In this document: positions 31,023 to 37,282 of the stretch, in pieces
Layout of the letters: every line of letters begins with the position of its first letter
Position numbering within the stretch: the first letter of the stretch is position 1
Origin: Ammoniphilus oxalaticus
GTDB lineage: Bacteria; Bacillota; Bacilli; Aneurinibacillales; RAOX-1
DNA length: 64,000 nucleotides
Reading direction: 5' to 3'
Assembly: GCF_003609605.1 (NCBI RefSeq)
Contig: NZ_MCHY01000009.1
Location: forward strand, 1-64,000
Notes under the pieces: generated by a model
Databases searched by the model: none
What the model was told of the DNA's origin: nothing
The model's input: the letters and a program-made list of their open reading frames with translations, nothing else
Position numbers and translations under genes: made by a program

Positions 31023-32988
31023 CGCTTGTCTTTGTTTCAACTCTCAGCTGCTTGTCCTGCTCAGACACAATCAACCTGATCAGCTGAGCCTCGGTATCGA
31101 TCAGCTGGGTAACGGCTTCCGCATTATCCACAAAGATTGGAGCGTAGAAACCATAGTGCTCTGACAGCGTGTTGATGATGTCCAAGCCAACGTTGATCTT
31201 CGCTGCATTATTTAGCCCTGAATCATAAGGGACACCGTCAAAAGTAGTCGTGCAATCCTCTCTTAAGCCGCCATTGACTTGCTCTTCAAATAAACGGAAA
31301 CGAGCGTACTTGAATTTGCTGTTGATCTTATCTTCCAGAAACTCAACCTTTGTTCGAGTAAATTCTTCTGTCAGGAACAACTGTCTTTGCAATTCCTCAT
31401 ATTCCTTCGCGAGTTTACGTTCCTGCCCTTTCAGTTCATCGATCCGATCCTGCGCCTGTTTAACAAAGGCGAACTTGCTCAAATCTTCCTGTAGTTGATC
31501 GCGCTCTGCTCTTAGTTCCACAATCTTCAACTGGATCGATTGAATCTCTTGATCCGCTGAACTTCTAATGCCTTCTAGCTCGGTGCTAAGCTGTTGTTTT
31601 TCTGTGAGCTTCGCGACATATTCCGCATTCTCGGTAATATCAACGACCATGTTTTCCAACTTAGAAAGCTGTTCTTGGAGCTTTTTAATCAACTTCTGCT
31701 TGTCAGCAATCCGCTCGTTGACCTTTTCCGTTTCTTTATCTAAGCCCACGTTTTCTTGCTCTAGCTTTTTCTTGCGTTCGGATTCTTGATTACCTTCCGC
31801 GTCTAATCCTTCCAAGCGATTGGACCTTTTAAGATTGAATTCTTCCAATGCTTTGTCGCGGGCTGCTTGCACTTGATCATTTGGCAAGGCTTGTCCGCAC
31901 GTTGGGCATTCGCACTCATCATTGTGTGTAAACTCAACAGCGTTAACCTCTTTCCAAATTCCCCGCAATTCCGCAAGCTTGCTCTCAATCGACTTAATCC
32001 GCTCATTGTTGTGTTTCTTTTGTTGCTCAATACTTTGGAGATCGCGGTTGAATATAGTTACGTTCGACTGTTCCTCTTGCAACCTAGCTTTCAGCTTATA
32101 AACTTCATCCTGGGAACCGGACTCGTGGGCGCTCTTGATCCTCATCAGCTCGATCTCGACCTCTTGGATCTGCTTTTGTTTCTCGGTGATCGCGTTCCCG
32201 TTCCGAATACTAGAGATTTGATCTTGTTTGGCGTCGATCCGCGTGTTGACCACACTTATCTTCGCTTGCAATCCATCTTTATCCAGACCGCCAATGTCGG
32301 GCATGCCTCGATCAACCTCTGAAATACGAGTTGGAATTGCATCCAATTCTTTTTTAATAGCTGATAGCTTGGAAGCAATAACCTTTTTGTGATCTTCGAT
32401 TGACCTGCCACTTAAAATGTCCGGTAGCTCAACCAGCTTATCGTTAGATGAAATGACCTCTTCATCCGTTACGTCTCCACAGACTCCCATGAGGACTTTG
32501 CGGCGCTCGTCTTTCTTTAACTGCTCGTTGAAATAAGCAGGGTTCGTAATAAGTTTGAACACGTCTTCCTCAATCATATTTGAAATGAATTCGTCATAAT
32601 CCCGTTTCTTGGTAGGCACACCATCTATGAAGTAATCCGTTGTATGACCCCCGAACACTGCGACTGGTTGGTTGCGTGGCTTCGTCCACACTTCCTTATA
32701 AATTCGTTTTAGGGTGACGGTTCGTTTATCGATGTCAAAGACTCCTTCAACCTCATGCTCCAAGCCATTGATCGGTCGACCCTCTGAATCAAGAGTTTTG
32801 ATTGAAAAGTCCGATCGATTATTAGTGTCTTTACCAAAGAGCAACCACAAAAAGGAATCGGGCACCGTTGTTTTCCCTGTACCATTGTCTCCATACGCAT
32901 CTGCGTTTCCGCCGTTAGTATTAAATAAGAAATCCTTAATACCTTTGAAATTGCGAATTGTTAAAGATAACAAAGTGATTTTCTTCAT
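31003..32988 (-). CDS. Rad50/SbcC-like recombination ATPase
   Basis: 661 residues, ATG start with AAGGGGTG. Walker A GDNGTGKTT at about 33-41 in an SMC-like N-terminus (LTIRNFKGIKDF). Long coiled coils flank a zinc hook CECPTCGQ near residue 360, and the C-terminal Walker B region is YAPIFVDNAEAV. Shorter than cellular SbcC (about 1,000 residues). Such phage ATPases (for example T4 gp46) work with a nuclease. No SbcD-like nuclease is present, which points to the MBL-fold protein two genes on as a possible partner. Confidence 0.9.
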   Translation of the reverse strand: MKKITLLSLTIRNFKGIKDFLFNTNGGNADAYGDNGTGKTTVPDSFLWLLFGKDTNNRSDFSIKTLDSEGRPINGLEHEVEGVFDIDKRTVTLKRIYKEVWTKPRNQPVAVFGGHTTDYFIDGVPTKKRDYDEFISNMIEEDVFKLITNPAYFNEQLKKDERRKVLMGVCGDVTDEEVISSNDKLVELPDILSGRSIEDHKKVIASKLSAIKKELDAIPTRISEVDRGMPDIGGLDKDGLQAKISVVNTRIDAKQDQISSIRNGNAITEKQKQIQEVEIELMRIKSAHESGSQDEVYKLKARLQEEQSNVTIFNRDLQSIEQQKKHNNERIKSIESKLAELRGIWKEVNAVEFTHNDECECPTCGQALPNDQVQAARDKALEEFNLKRSNRLEGLDAEGNQESERKKKLEQENVGLDKETEKVNERIADKQKLIKKLQEQLSKLENMVVDITENAEYVAKLTEKQQLSTELEGIRSSADQEIQSIQLKIVELRAERDQLQEDLSKFAFVKQAQDRIDELKGQERKLAKEYEELQRQLFLTEEFTRTKVEFLEDKINSKFKYARFRLFEEQVNGGLREDCTTTFDGVPYDSGLNNAAKINVGLDIINTLSEHYGFYAPIFVDNAEAVTQLIDTEAQLIRLIVSEQDKQLRVETKTSDESVVA

Positions 32989-33004
32989 GCTTTACACCCC
33001 TTCA

Positions 33005-33059
33005 TGTTATAATTGGATTGTGTTTATTTTTAATGGGCCGTTCACACGGCTATTTTTTT
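33005..33059 (+). ncRNA. Candidate plus-strand short transcript 2
   Basis: TGTTATAAT (33005-33013) is an extended -10. The hairpin GCCGT/ACGGC (33037-33041 with 33046-33050) is followed by TATTTTTTT. Predicted RNA is about 40 nt, antisense to the leader of the Rad50-like gene. The 3' end GGCTATTTTTT is shared with the element at 23.3 kb. Confidence 0.48.
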
Positions 33060-33272
33060 ATGTCTTTTTACAAAATTAACAAGGTAATTCAGATCACCGT
33101 CTGCGATTGTGTTCTTGTAGCTATATAGCTTGTGATCAATCAAGCAGTAATGCATGGTCAACACGCTCGTTCCTGCGAGTACTCGCGCAAAGAAATTTAG
33201 TTGTATGAAATCATGAGCAACAGTCTCGTTTACCAGCTCATATTCAAGACCCCAATACATTACAGTTTTCAC
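33042..33272 (-). CDS. Hypothetical phage protein (76 aa)
   Basis: 76 residues, GTG start with GAGGGGGTG, overlapping the stop of the preceding small membrane protein (GTGA). KTVMYWGLEYELVNETVAHD, then FIQLNFFARVLAGTSVLTMH and a basic C-terminus. No family recognised. Its 3' end overlaps the hairpin of the plus-strand element. Confidence 0.65.
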   Translation of the reverse strand: MKTVMYWGLEYELVNETVAHDFIQLNFFARVLAGTSVLTMHYCLIDHKLYSYKNTIADGDLNYLVNFVKRHKKIAV

Positions 33273-33409
33273 TTCCTCACCCCCTCTCGCTTTTGGTCAG
33301 CAATGGAGAAAACTAGAGAAACTAATAATCCAAGCATCCCCGGAAGCCAATGACCGTTGACCATTGCTGCGCCCGAAATAGCCGCTAACAAAATACATCC
33401 GCCTATCAT
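33269..33409 (-). CDS. Small membrane protein (46 aa)
   Basis: 46 residues from ATG 33409 (AGGTGAGTGA upstream). MIGGCILLAAISGAAMVNGH, then WLPGMLGLLVSLVFSIADQK and a basic end. Two hydrophobic stretches separated by a short polar turn. Ends in a GTGA overlap with the next gene. Function unknown. Confidence 0.6.
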   Translation of the reverse strand: MIGGCILLAAISGAAMVNGHWLPGMLGLLVSLVFSIADQKREGVRK

Positions 33410-33436
33410 TCACTCACCTGCTCCCTATTATTTTTA

Positions 33437-33514
33437 ATGGATTGGATCCATCGTCACGACCAGGAACCACAGGAGGGAGATTCCCGATCATGACGACAGG
33501 ACCAAACCTGTCGT
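33437..33514. repeat. Cluster of small perfect inverted repeats
   Basis: ATGGAT-TGG-ATCCAT (33437-33451) and ACGACAGG-6 nt-CCTGTCGT (33493-33514) lie 41 bp apart in a gene-free stretch just before the third plus-strand unit. May be operators or RNA structure. Confidence 0.5.
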
Positions 33515-33603
33515 TGCTGGACGATCCAGCAGATGTTATAATGTGATTACCTATTTATGAACAGTAAGCCGGTCCTCCAACCTAGCTTGCTGTTTTTCTT
33601 TTT
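33514..33603 (+). ncRNA. Candidate plus-strand short transcript 3
   Basis: TTGCTG (33514-33519), a 17-bp spacer and TATAAT (33537-33542) with the TG extension at 33534-33535, so both a -35 and an extended -10. A 9-bp hairpin (33561-33569 with 33585-33593) is followed by TTTTTCTTTTTT. Predicted RNA runs from about 33549 to 33602. Its terminator overlaps the 3' end of the opposing 50-aa gene. Confidence 0.55.
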
Positions 33604-33734
33604 TCACGGGAAACCCTAACCTTTATGACCTCATCCAAGCATGCAAGGTGATTCGGATTATCCAACGCCTGCCTACACATCTGCCGCACCCTCCATGCGG
33701 GCATTAACTTACTAACCGCAATTACAATTACCAC
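33582..33734 (-). CDS. Small basic phage protein (50 aa)
   Basis: 50 residues from GTG 33734 with AAAGGAG 8 nt upstream. MVIVIAVSKLMPAWRVRQMC, then RQALDNPNHLACLDEVIKV and a basic end. Looks helical and protein-like. No family recognised. Follows the XRE-like gene at 16 nt. Confidence 0.5.
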   Translation of the reverse strand: MVIVIAVSKLMPAWRVRQMCRQALDNPNHLACLDEVIKVRVSREKRKTAS

Positions 33735-33750
33735 TGAACATTCTCCTTTC

Positions 33751-34020
33751 CTATGTAAAGAGCGCCCACACGACCATCGTCGATACCGTTGATATGATTT
33801 GCATGACAGCCGCTACATCGACACCGCATATGATTGCGGCCGCTATCTCTGGGGCTCCCGTCACTTGAAACCAATCGACTAAATCCCTTACCTTTAAAGC
33901 CAAGTAATTGTTCTCAAGCCTTGATACATTACTCCTTGATAGGTGTAACTTTTCTGCCATTTCCTCTTGGCTGAGCCCCGCTTTAAGTCTTGCTTCTTTA
34001 AGCAATGGACCATACATCAT
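33751..34020 (-). CDS. XRE-type DNA-binding protein with hydrophobic C-terminus
   Basis: 89 residues, ATG start with GGGGGTGA. Residues 5-50 form a Cro/C1-type helix-turn-helix (LKEARLKAGLSQEEMAEKLH, LSRSNVSRLENN). The last 35 residues (AAAIICGVDVAAVMQIISTV to WALFT) are strongly hydrophobic, like a membrane helix. Two perfect 26-bp palindromes lie directly upstream. May be a membrane-tethered or oligomerising regulator; the target is not known. Confidence 0.82.
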   Translation of the reverse strand: MMYGPLLKEARLKAGLSQEEMAEKLHLSRSNVSRLENNYLALKVRDLVDWFQVTGAPEIAAAIICGVDVAAVMQIISTVSTMVVWALFT

Positions 34021-34047
34021 CGTTACGATTCACCCCCTTCCAATGTG

Positions 34048-34073
34048 CAGGATTTGCACACTTGCAAATCCTG
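34048..34073. promoter_or_regulatory. Perfect 26-bp palindrome (11-4-11), likely operator
   Basis: Arm CAGGATTTGCA (34048-34058) and its exact complement (34063-34073) around CACT. Lies 28 bp upstream of the XRE-type gene. No T-run follows, so an operator is more likely than a terminator. Confidence 0.55.
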
Positions 34074-34092
34074 GACAGTCGAATCTATTTCT

Positions 34093-34118
34093 ATCTACTA
34101 AAATTAGTTTTAGTAGAT
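34093..34118. promoter_or_regulatory. Second perfect 26-bp palindrome (11-4-11)
   Basis: Arm ATCTACTAAAA (34093-34103) and its exact complement (34108-34118) around TTAG. Same arm and loop length as its neighbour 45 bp away but unrelated sequence. Sits at the 3' end of the excisionase-like gene. Confidence 0.55.
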
Positions 34119-34120
34119 TC

Positions 34121-34441
34121 CTAGATCACTCGGAACGGTGCTCGGTTTAAATTCGGAGCGTTTGCATTCACCCAACCCGCGTTTAGGTCGATCCACTCGA
34201 ACAAAAGTCGTGTCGGAACCCGTGGGTGTCCAAAATCACGTATAACCGGGAAATCTGCTCTATTGAAAAGTTCAGCACATTTTGTCCCGCTGATCCCCAC
34301 CAATTCCATAAACTCCTTTCGCGTTAATAGCGGAGGTAGTTCTTTTTGGACATTGATCTCTTGGAGAATCAGCGGCGCCAATTGCTTTTTAATTTCTGTT
34401 GCTAACGATTCAATCATTTCGTTTGAAAATTTAACTTGCAT
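34121..34441 (-). CDS. Excisionase/MerR-like small DNA-binding protein
   Basis: 106 residues from ATG 34441 (AAGGAGG, 7 nt). The N-terminal part is helical (IKKQLAPLILQEINVQKELP). The core PPLLTRKEFMELVGISGTKC then AELFNRADFPVIRDFGHPRV is a winged helix of the HTH_17 type found in excisionases and small phage regulators, and it ends LFEWIDLNAGW. Could be the excisionase or an early regulator. Confidence 0.8.
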   Translation of the reverse strand: MQVKFSNEMIESLATEIKKQLAPLILQEINVQKELPPLLTRKEFMELVGISGTKCAELFNRADFPVIRDFGHPRVPTRLLFEWIDLNAGWVNANAPNLNRAPFRVI

Positions 34442-34471
34442 CATATGACCTCCTTGAAAGGATGATTTGAT

Positions 34472-34651
34472 ATGCCCGAATTACTTATTCATCAACTGAT
34501 GGATAAAATACATATTCTTAAAACTGAACTTGCAACTATTATACAAAGCCAAGAATCCACTAATGAACTACTCACATTGCTTGCCGAAGACGCGAACGAC
34601 ATTAAGGCTGATTTACACTCACTTAGATTGCAGTCGGTCACGGATCGCTAG
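34472..34651 (+). CDS. Small plus-strand gene in the early region (59 aa)
   Basis: 59 residues from ATG 34472 with AAAGGATGA upstream, divergent from the excisionase-like gene. MPELLIHQLMDKIHILKTEL, then ATIIQSQESTNELLTLLAED and a polar end. Looks like a helical coiled-coil protein. Followed at once by a bidirectional terminator, which supports a separate plus-strand unit inside the minus-strand early operon. No family recognised. Confidence 0.62.
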   Translation: MPELLIHQLMDKIHILKTELATIIQSQESTNELLTLLAEDANDIKADLHSLRLQSVTDR

Positions 34652-34652
34652 A

Positions 34653-34682
34653 GGTCAGCCGCTTAATTAGCTGACCTTTCTC
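34653..34682. terminator. Bidirectional terminator between opposing genes
   Basis: GGTCAGC (34653-34659) and GCTGACC (34670-34676) with a 10-nt loop, followed on plus by TTTCTC. Serves the plus-strand 59-aa gene and overlaps the last codons of the antirepressor gene. Confidence 0.6.
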
Positions 34683-35362
34683 GGAATCCAGTTTGCAACG
34701 TATCGGATCGCGACCTGTAACTCCTTGCGCTTAACATCTTTATAGGAAGCAACCGCAAACCGGTCTTTGATCTCGCGATAAATTTCACGAAACAGTTGTG
34801 AGCGTTCATTTGGTTCGTCGCTCAGTTCATAGACTTTAGTTGCAACAGCCTTTTGTAATCGGCGTTGTTCACCGTGATCGAGAGTGATCTGTTCTTCGAC
34901 CTTCTCGTCGATCTGGGTCACTAACTTTCTGATCTCGTGTTGTTCCTTGACAATTTCATCATGGCCTTCGACTAAATCGGCAGTAGTTCTGAGGACGGTA
35001 ACCAGGGCTTGATCTTTTGAAAGTGGAACAACATTTTCGGTTTTATAAGATCCTGTGTTTCTTATAGAAGGAATGACCTCAATCGCTAACCAATCTTGAA
35101 ACTGTTCAGCTACTTCGTTTGAAGCTTTGAATGCTAACTTGTAAACAAGCGGCTCGGGTATTAGGTCACCTTTCCCCACTTCTGGGGAATTTGGTGGCAG
35201 GTATTCATTTACCCGTTCCCAACGAACATACTCTCTATTATTCTTTTCTTGTGTGATACCAAGGCATTTAGCGACTTGTTCAATCTCGAAAAGGATTTGT
35301 CCGTTTTCGTTTTTGGCAGATACCTTGAATAATTCATTTTCGAAGACTTGTAATTGACTCAT
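34667..35362 (-). CDS. Phage antirepressor (BRO-N and ORF6C domains)
   Basis: 231 residues from ATG 35362 (AAAGGAGGTAACT). N-terminal BRO domain: VFENELFKVSAKNENGQILF, IEQVAKCLGITQEKNNREYV, and EPLVYKLAFKASNEVAEQFQ with DWLAIEVIPSIRNTGSY. C-terminal ORF6C-like part LRTTADLVEGHDEIVKEQHE to RQLFREIYREIKDRF-like region (here RSQLFREIYREIKDRF). Antirepressors of this kind inactivate CI-like repressors during induction. Encoded in the leftward early operon. Confidence 0.9.
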   Translation of the reverse strand: MSQLQVFENELFKVSAKNENGQILFEIEQVAKCLGITQEKNNREYVRWERVNEYLPPNSPEVGKGDLIPEPLVYKLAFKASNEVAEQFQDWLAIEVIPSIRNTGSYKTENVVPLSKDQALVTVLRTTADLVEGHDEIVKEQHEIRKLVTQIDEKVEEQITLDHGEQRRLQKAVATKVYELSDEPNERSQLFREIYREIKDRFAVASYKDVKRKELQVAIRYVANWIPRKVS

Positions 35363-35383
35363 AGTTACCTCCTTTGTTTTATC

Positions 35384-35420
35384 CCCCCTCTCATGTGGTA
35401 CTATTTTCATAGAGAGGGGG
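35384..35420 (+). promoter_or_regulatory. Plus-strand promoter within an inverted repeat
   Basis: TGGTACTAT (35396-35404) is an extended -10-like box in the 19-nt centre between perfect 9-bp arms CCCCCTCTC (35384-35392) and its complement (35412-35420). The right arm carries the ribosome site of the 66-aa plus-strand gene. No -35 is evident. Confidence 0.45.
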
Positions 35421-35428
35421 TGAAATGA

Positions 35429-35629
35429 ATGCTAAAAAGAATAGACCCAGAAAAATTTGCTTTATCCGTTGTTAGTTCATCTTCTGCAATAAGCGACTCC
35501 CCAGAAGCTATTGCAAAAGAAAAAGTTGAAATTTACGTAGCTTCATATAAAGAAGCTGAGGATTATAACAGAACTGTTGTTAAAGCAAATCGTCTAGAAG
35601 ATCACAAAAAGTTTTATGGTGAAAAGTAG
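35429..35629 (+). CDS. Small plus-strand gene, divergent from antirepressor (66 aa)
   Basis: 66 residues, ATG 35429 with GAGGGGGTGA. MLKRIDPEKFALSVVSSSSA, then SPEAIAKEKVEIYVASYKEA and EDYNRTVVKANRLEDHKKFY. A helical, charged protein with no recognised family. Runs against the leftward early transcript between the antirepressor and the Cro-like genes, so it may be expressed in the lysogen. Confidence 0.7.
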   Translation: MLKRIDPEKFALSVVSSSSAISDSPEAIAKEKVEIYVASYKEAEDYNRTVVKANRLEDHKKFYGEK

Positions 35630-35631
35630 GT

Positions 35632-35775
35632 TTAATTTTCTTTGATGTGTACGAGGATGGTCTTTGCTATAAGGTAAAGATCATCTTCGTCCCAACCTAG
35701 CTCATGAGCGAGTTTAAGCACTCTTTCAACCATCGGAAACACCTCTAACGGATGAGCAAGAAACTGCTTCGCCAC
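35632..35775 (-). CDS. Small phage protein after the Cro-like gene (47 aa)
   Basis: 47 residues from GTG 35775, one base after the Cro-like stop, with AAAGGAGGTGAG inside that gene's end. MAKQFLAHPLEVFPMVERVL, then KLAHELGWDEDDLYLIAKTI. Helical. Translationally coupled first-operon gene; function unknown. Confidence 0.62.
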   Translation of the reverse strand: MAKQFLAHPLEVFPMVERVLKLAHELGWDEDDLYLIAKTILVHIKEN

Positions 35776-36036
35776 CTAACTCACCTCCTTTCGGGGGTTG
35801 GATTGGTTTTCAGGAGTTGGATTGTGCGTATCGCTTAATTCATACTCAAAAAAATTTCGAATGTCCGTTTCCAAGGCTTTGGCTATTTGCTGTAAAGCCT
35901 CAACATTCGGTTGCCTTCTTCCTGTTGAAATGCCGTGATACCAAGCAACTGTTCTACCGCACTTGTTAGCGATGTGTGTCTTTGTCACACCTTTCCGAAT
36001 CCTAATTTCCTCTATTTTCAGATGAACAGGTTTCAT
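35776..36036 (-). CDS. Cro-like XRE regulator, first gene of the early operon
   Basis: 86 residues from ATG 36036 (AAAGGAGA). Helix-turn-helix: LKIEEIRIRKGVTKTHIANK with TVAWYHGISTGRRQPNVEAL and IAKALETDIRNFFEYEL. First gene behind the leftward promoter with four operators, so it takes the position of cro. Expected to compete with the CI-like repressor at the same operators. Confidence 0.88.
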   Translation of the reverse strand: MKPVHLKIEEIRIRKGVTKTHIANKCGRTVAWYHGISTGRRQPNVEALQQIAKALETDIRNFFEYELSDTHNPTPENQSNPRKEVS

Positions 36037-36059
36037 CAAGTTTCTCCTTTCTGCCCATA

Positions 36060-36169
36060 TAAGCGTAACGCTTAATCTGCTTTTAAGTATATTTGAGCGT
36101 TACGCTTAAGTCAAGTGTTTTGTTTATATTATTTAGCTATTCGCTTAATTTATTAAACGGAACGCTTAA
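36060..36169. promoter_or_regulatory. Four related 17-bp operators in the immunity region
   Basis: Consensus TTAAGCGTAACGCTTAA. O1 (36060-36075) carries a perfect palindrome; O2 (36093-36109) differs at two bases; O4 (36153-36169) differs at two; O3 (36132-36148) at five. O2 lies in the spacer of the leftward promoter, O1 downstream of its start, O3 and O4 toward the repressor gene. Confidence 0.82.
36086..36114 (-). promoter_or_regulatory. Leftward early promoter
   Basis: TTGACT (36114-36109), 17-bp spacer, TATACT (36091-36086). The whole spacer is operator O2, so repressor binding would directly block it. Drives the Cro-like gene and the early operon. Confidence 0.85.
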
Positions 36170-36199
36170 AAGTGTTATATTTATTTTGAGGTGCTGAAT

Positions 36200-36565
36200 A
36201 TGTCTGTGCTAGGAAAGAGATTAAAAAAAGCAAGAGAATCTAAAGGGTTGACCCAGTTAAGTGCGGCTAAAAAGTTAGGTATATCTAACGGAACACTATC
36301 GGGCTATGAAAGAAATTACAGAGACCCCGATACGGCCATATTAGATAAAATGGCTGAGTTGTATGAGGTTAACGTTGATTGGCTCCTCGGCCGCACCGAC
36401 GATCCAGGCAGTGAATCTTCAGCCAAGGAAGAATTCCCTTTCGATCCAGAAGCAAATCTATTCTTTTACGAATTCGAGAAGTTGAGCGAAGAGGATAAGC
36501 AAAAAGCCATTGAACATATAAAGTTTCTGCAACATATGGCAAAGGAAGTAAACAAGAAGAAGTAA
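36200..36565 (+). CDS. CI-like phage repressor (XRE family)
   Basis: 121 residues from ATG 36200 (GAGGTG 6 nt upstream). N-terminal helix-turn-helix LGKRLKKARESKGLTQLSAA, LGISNGTLSGYERNYRDPD and MAELYEVNVDWLLGRTDDPG. The C-terminal part with FEKLSEEDKQKAIEHIKFL is the usual dimerising end. No LexA-type protease domain, so induction probably depends on the adjacent ImmA protease. Diverges from the Cro-like gene across the operators. Confidence 0.9.
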   Translation: MSVLGKRLKKARESKGLTQLSAAKKLGISNGTLSGYERNYRDPDTAILDKMAELYEVNVDWLLGRTDDPGSESSAKEEFPFDPEANLFFYEFEKLSEEDKQKAIEHIKFLQHMAKEVNKKK

Positions 36566-36566
36566 A

Positions 36567-36595
36567 TGCCCGTCTAGTGAGGGCTTTTATTTTAT
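36567..36595 (+). terminator. Terminator after repressor gene
   Basis: GCCC (36568-36571), 9-nt loop, GGGC (36581-36584), then TTTTATTTTAT. Short stem, so possibly partial, letting some transcripts reach immA. Confidence 0.5.
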
Positions 36596-36637
36596 AAACA
36601 AAACGAACAAACGTTCCTTTGTGTAGGAGGGTTGACT

Positions 36638-37132
36638 TTGAAAGTAATTTATACGCCAACACATCTAGAAGAATGGGTCTCACGTTTATATTTAAGACAA
36701 CGGATCCGTGAGCCACATGATATTTGTGAGGAGTCTATATGTCGGTTTTTAGATATTTTCCTATTTTACAAAGAAGCTCCTAGTCTGGCCTTTGAAAGCG
36801 GTAGGTTTAAAAGCATAACAATTAACTCGAGACTGCCGAAAAGAAAACAGCGGGAACGCTTTTACCATGAGCTATGTCATCTACTGCGTCACGTTGGATG
36901 GCAGCTCATGTTACCTAAGGCATTCAAAGAGTTGCAGGAATATGATTCTCAAAATTTTACTCGATATGCCGCCATTCCCTTTCACATGTTAAAGTACTTT
37001 GATTTCCGAGATCCAAACATTATTCCGCTAATGGCCGATCGTTTTAAGGTCACAGAAGAATTATGCAATGAAAGACTGAGTATGATTAAAAACAGTTTAA
37101 TTATGAACAACAAAATTCTAGAAAGGACGTGA
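36638..37132 (+). CDS. immA: ImmA/IrrE-type metalloprotease (XkdA-like)
   Basis: 164 residues from TTG 36638 (GGAGG at 7 nt; a TTG at 36632 lies too close). Zinc motif FYHELCHLLRH with H77, E78 and H81. The N-terminal half SICRFLDIFLFYKEAPSLAF and the C-terminal FKVTEELCNERLSMI are typical. ImmA enzymes cleave XRE-type repressors upon induction. Placed directly behind the repressor, as xkdA relative to xre in PBSX. Confidence 0.9.
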   Translation: MKVIYTPTHLEEWVSRLYLRQRIREPHDICEESICRFLDIFLFYKEAPSLAFESGRFKSITINSRLPKRKQRERFYHELCHLLRHVGWQLMLPKAFKELQEYDSQNFTRYAAIPFHMLKYFDFRDPNIIPLMADRFKVTEELCNERLSMIKNSLIMNNKILERT

Positions 37133-37216
37133 CTTAATATGAGCGCTATTTTCTACATAACCTTCAATCACCAAAAGGAGGGTGAGATATAAATATTGAA
37201 CCTTACCCAAGGCAAC

Positions 37217-37240
37217 GCCCCTTAATCGGGCTTTTCTTTC
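37217..37240 (+). terminator. Weak terminator after immA
   Basis: GCCC (37217-37220), loop CTTAATC, GGGC (37228-37231), then TTTTCTTTC. Short stem, modest support. Confidence 0.45.
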
Positions 37241-37282
37241 ACCCTGAATTAGAACATACATTCCTATAAGGAGTTGATATTC

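Noticed and set aside
37139-37192. 17-codon plus-strand frame after immA
   Set aside because: Too short, weak RBS and no pattern; a leader peptide cannot be excluded but is not supported.
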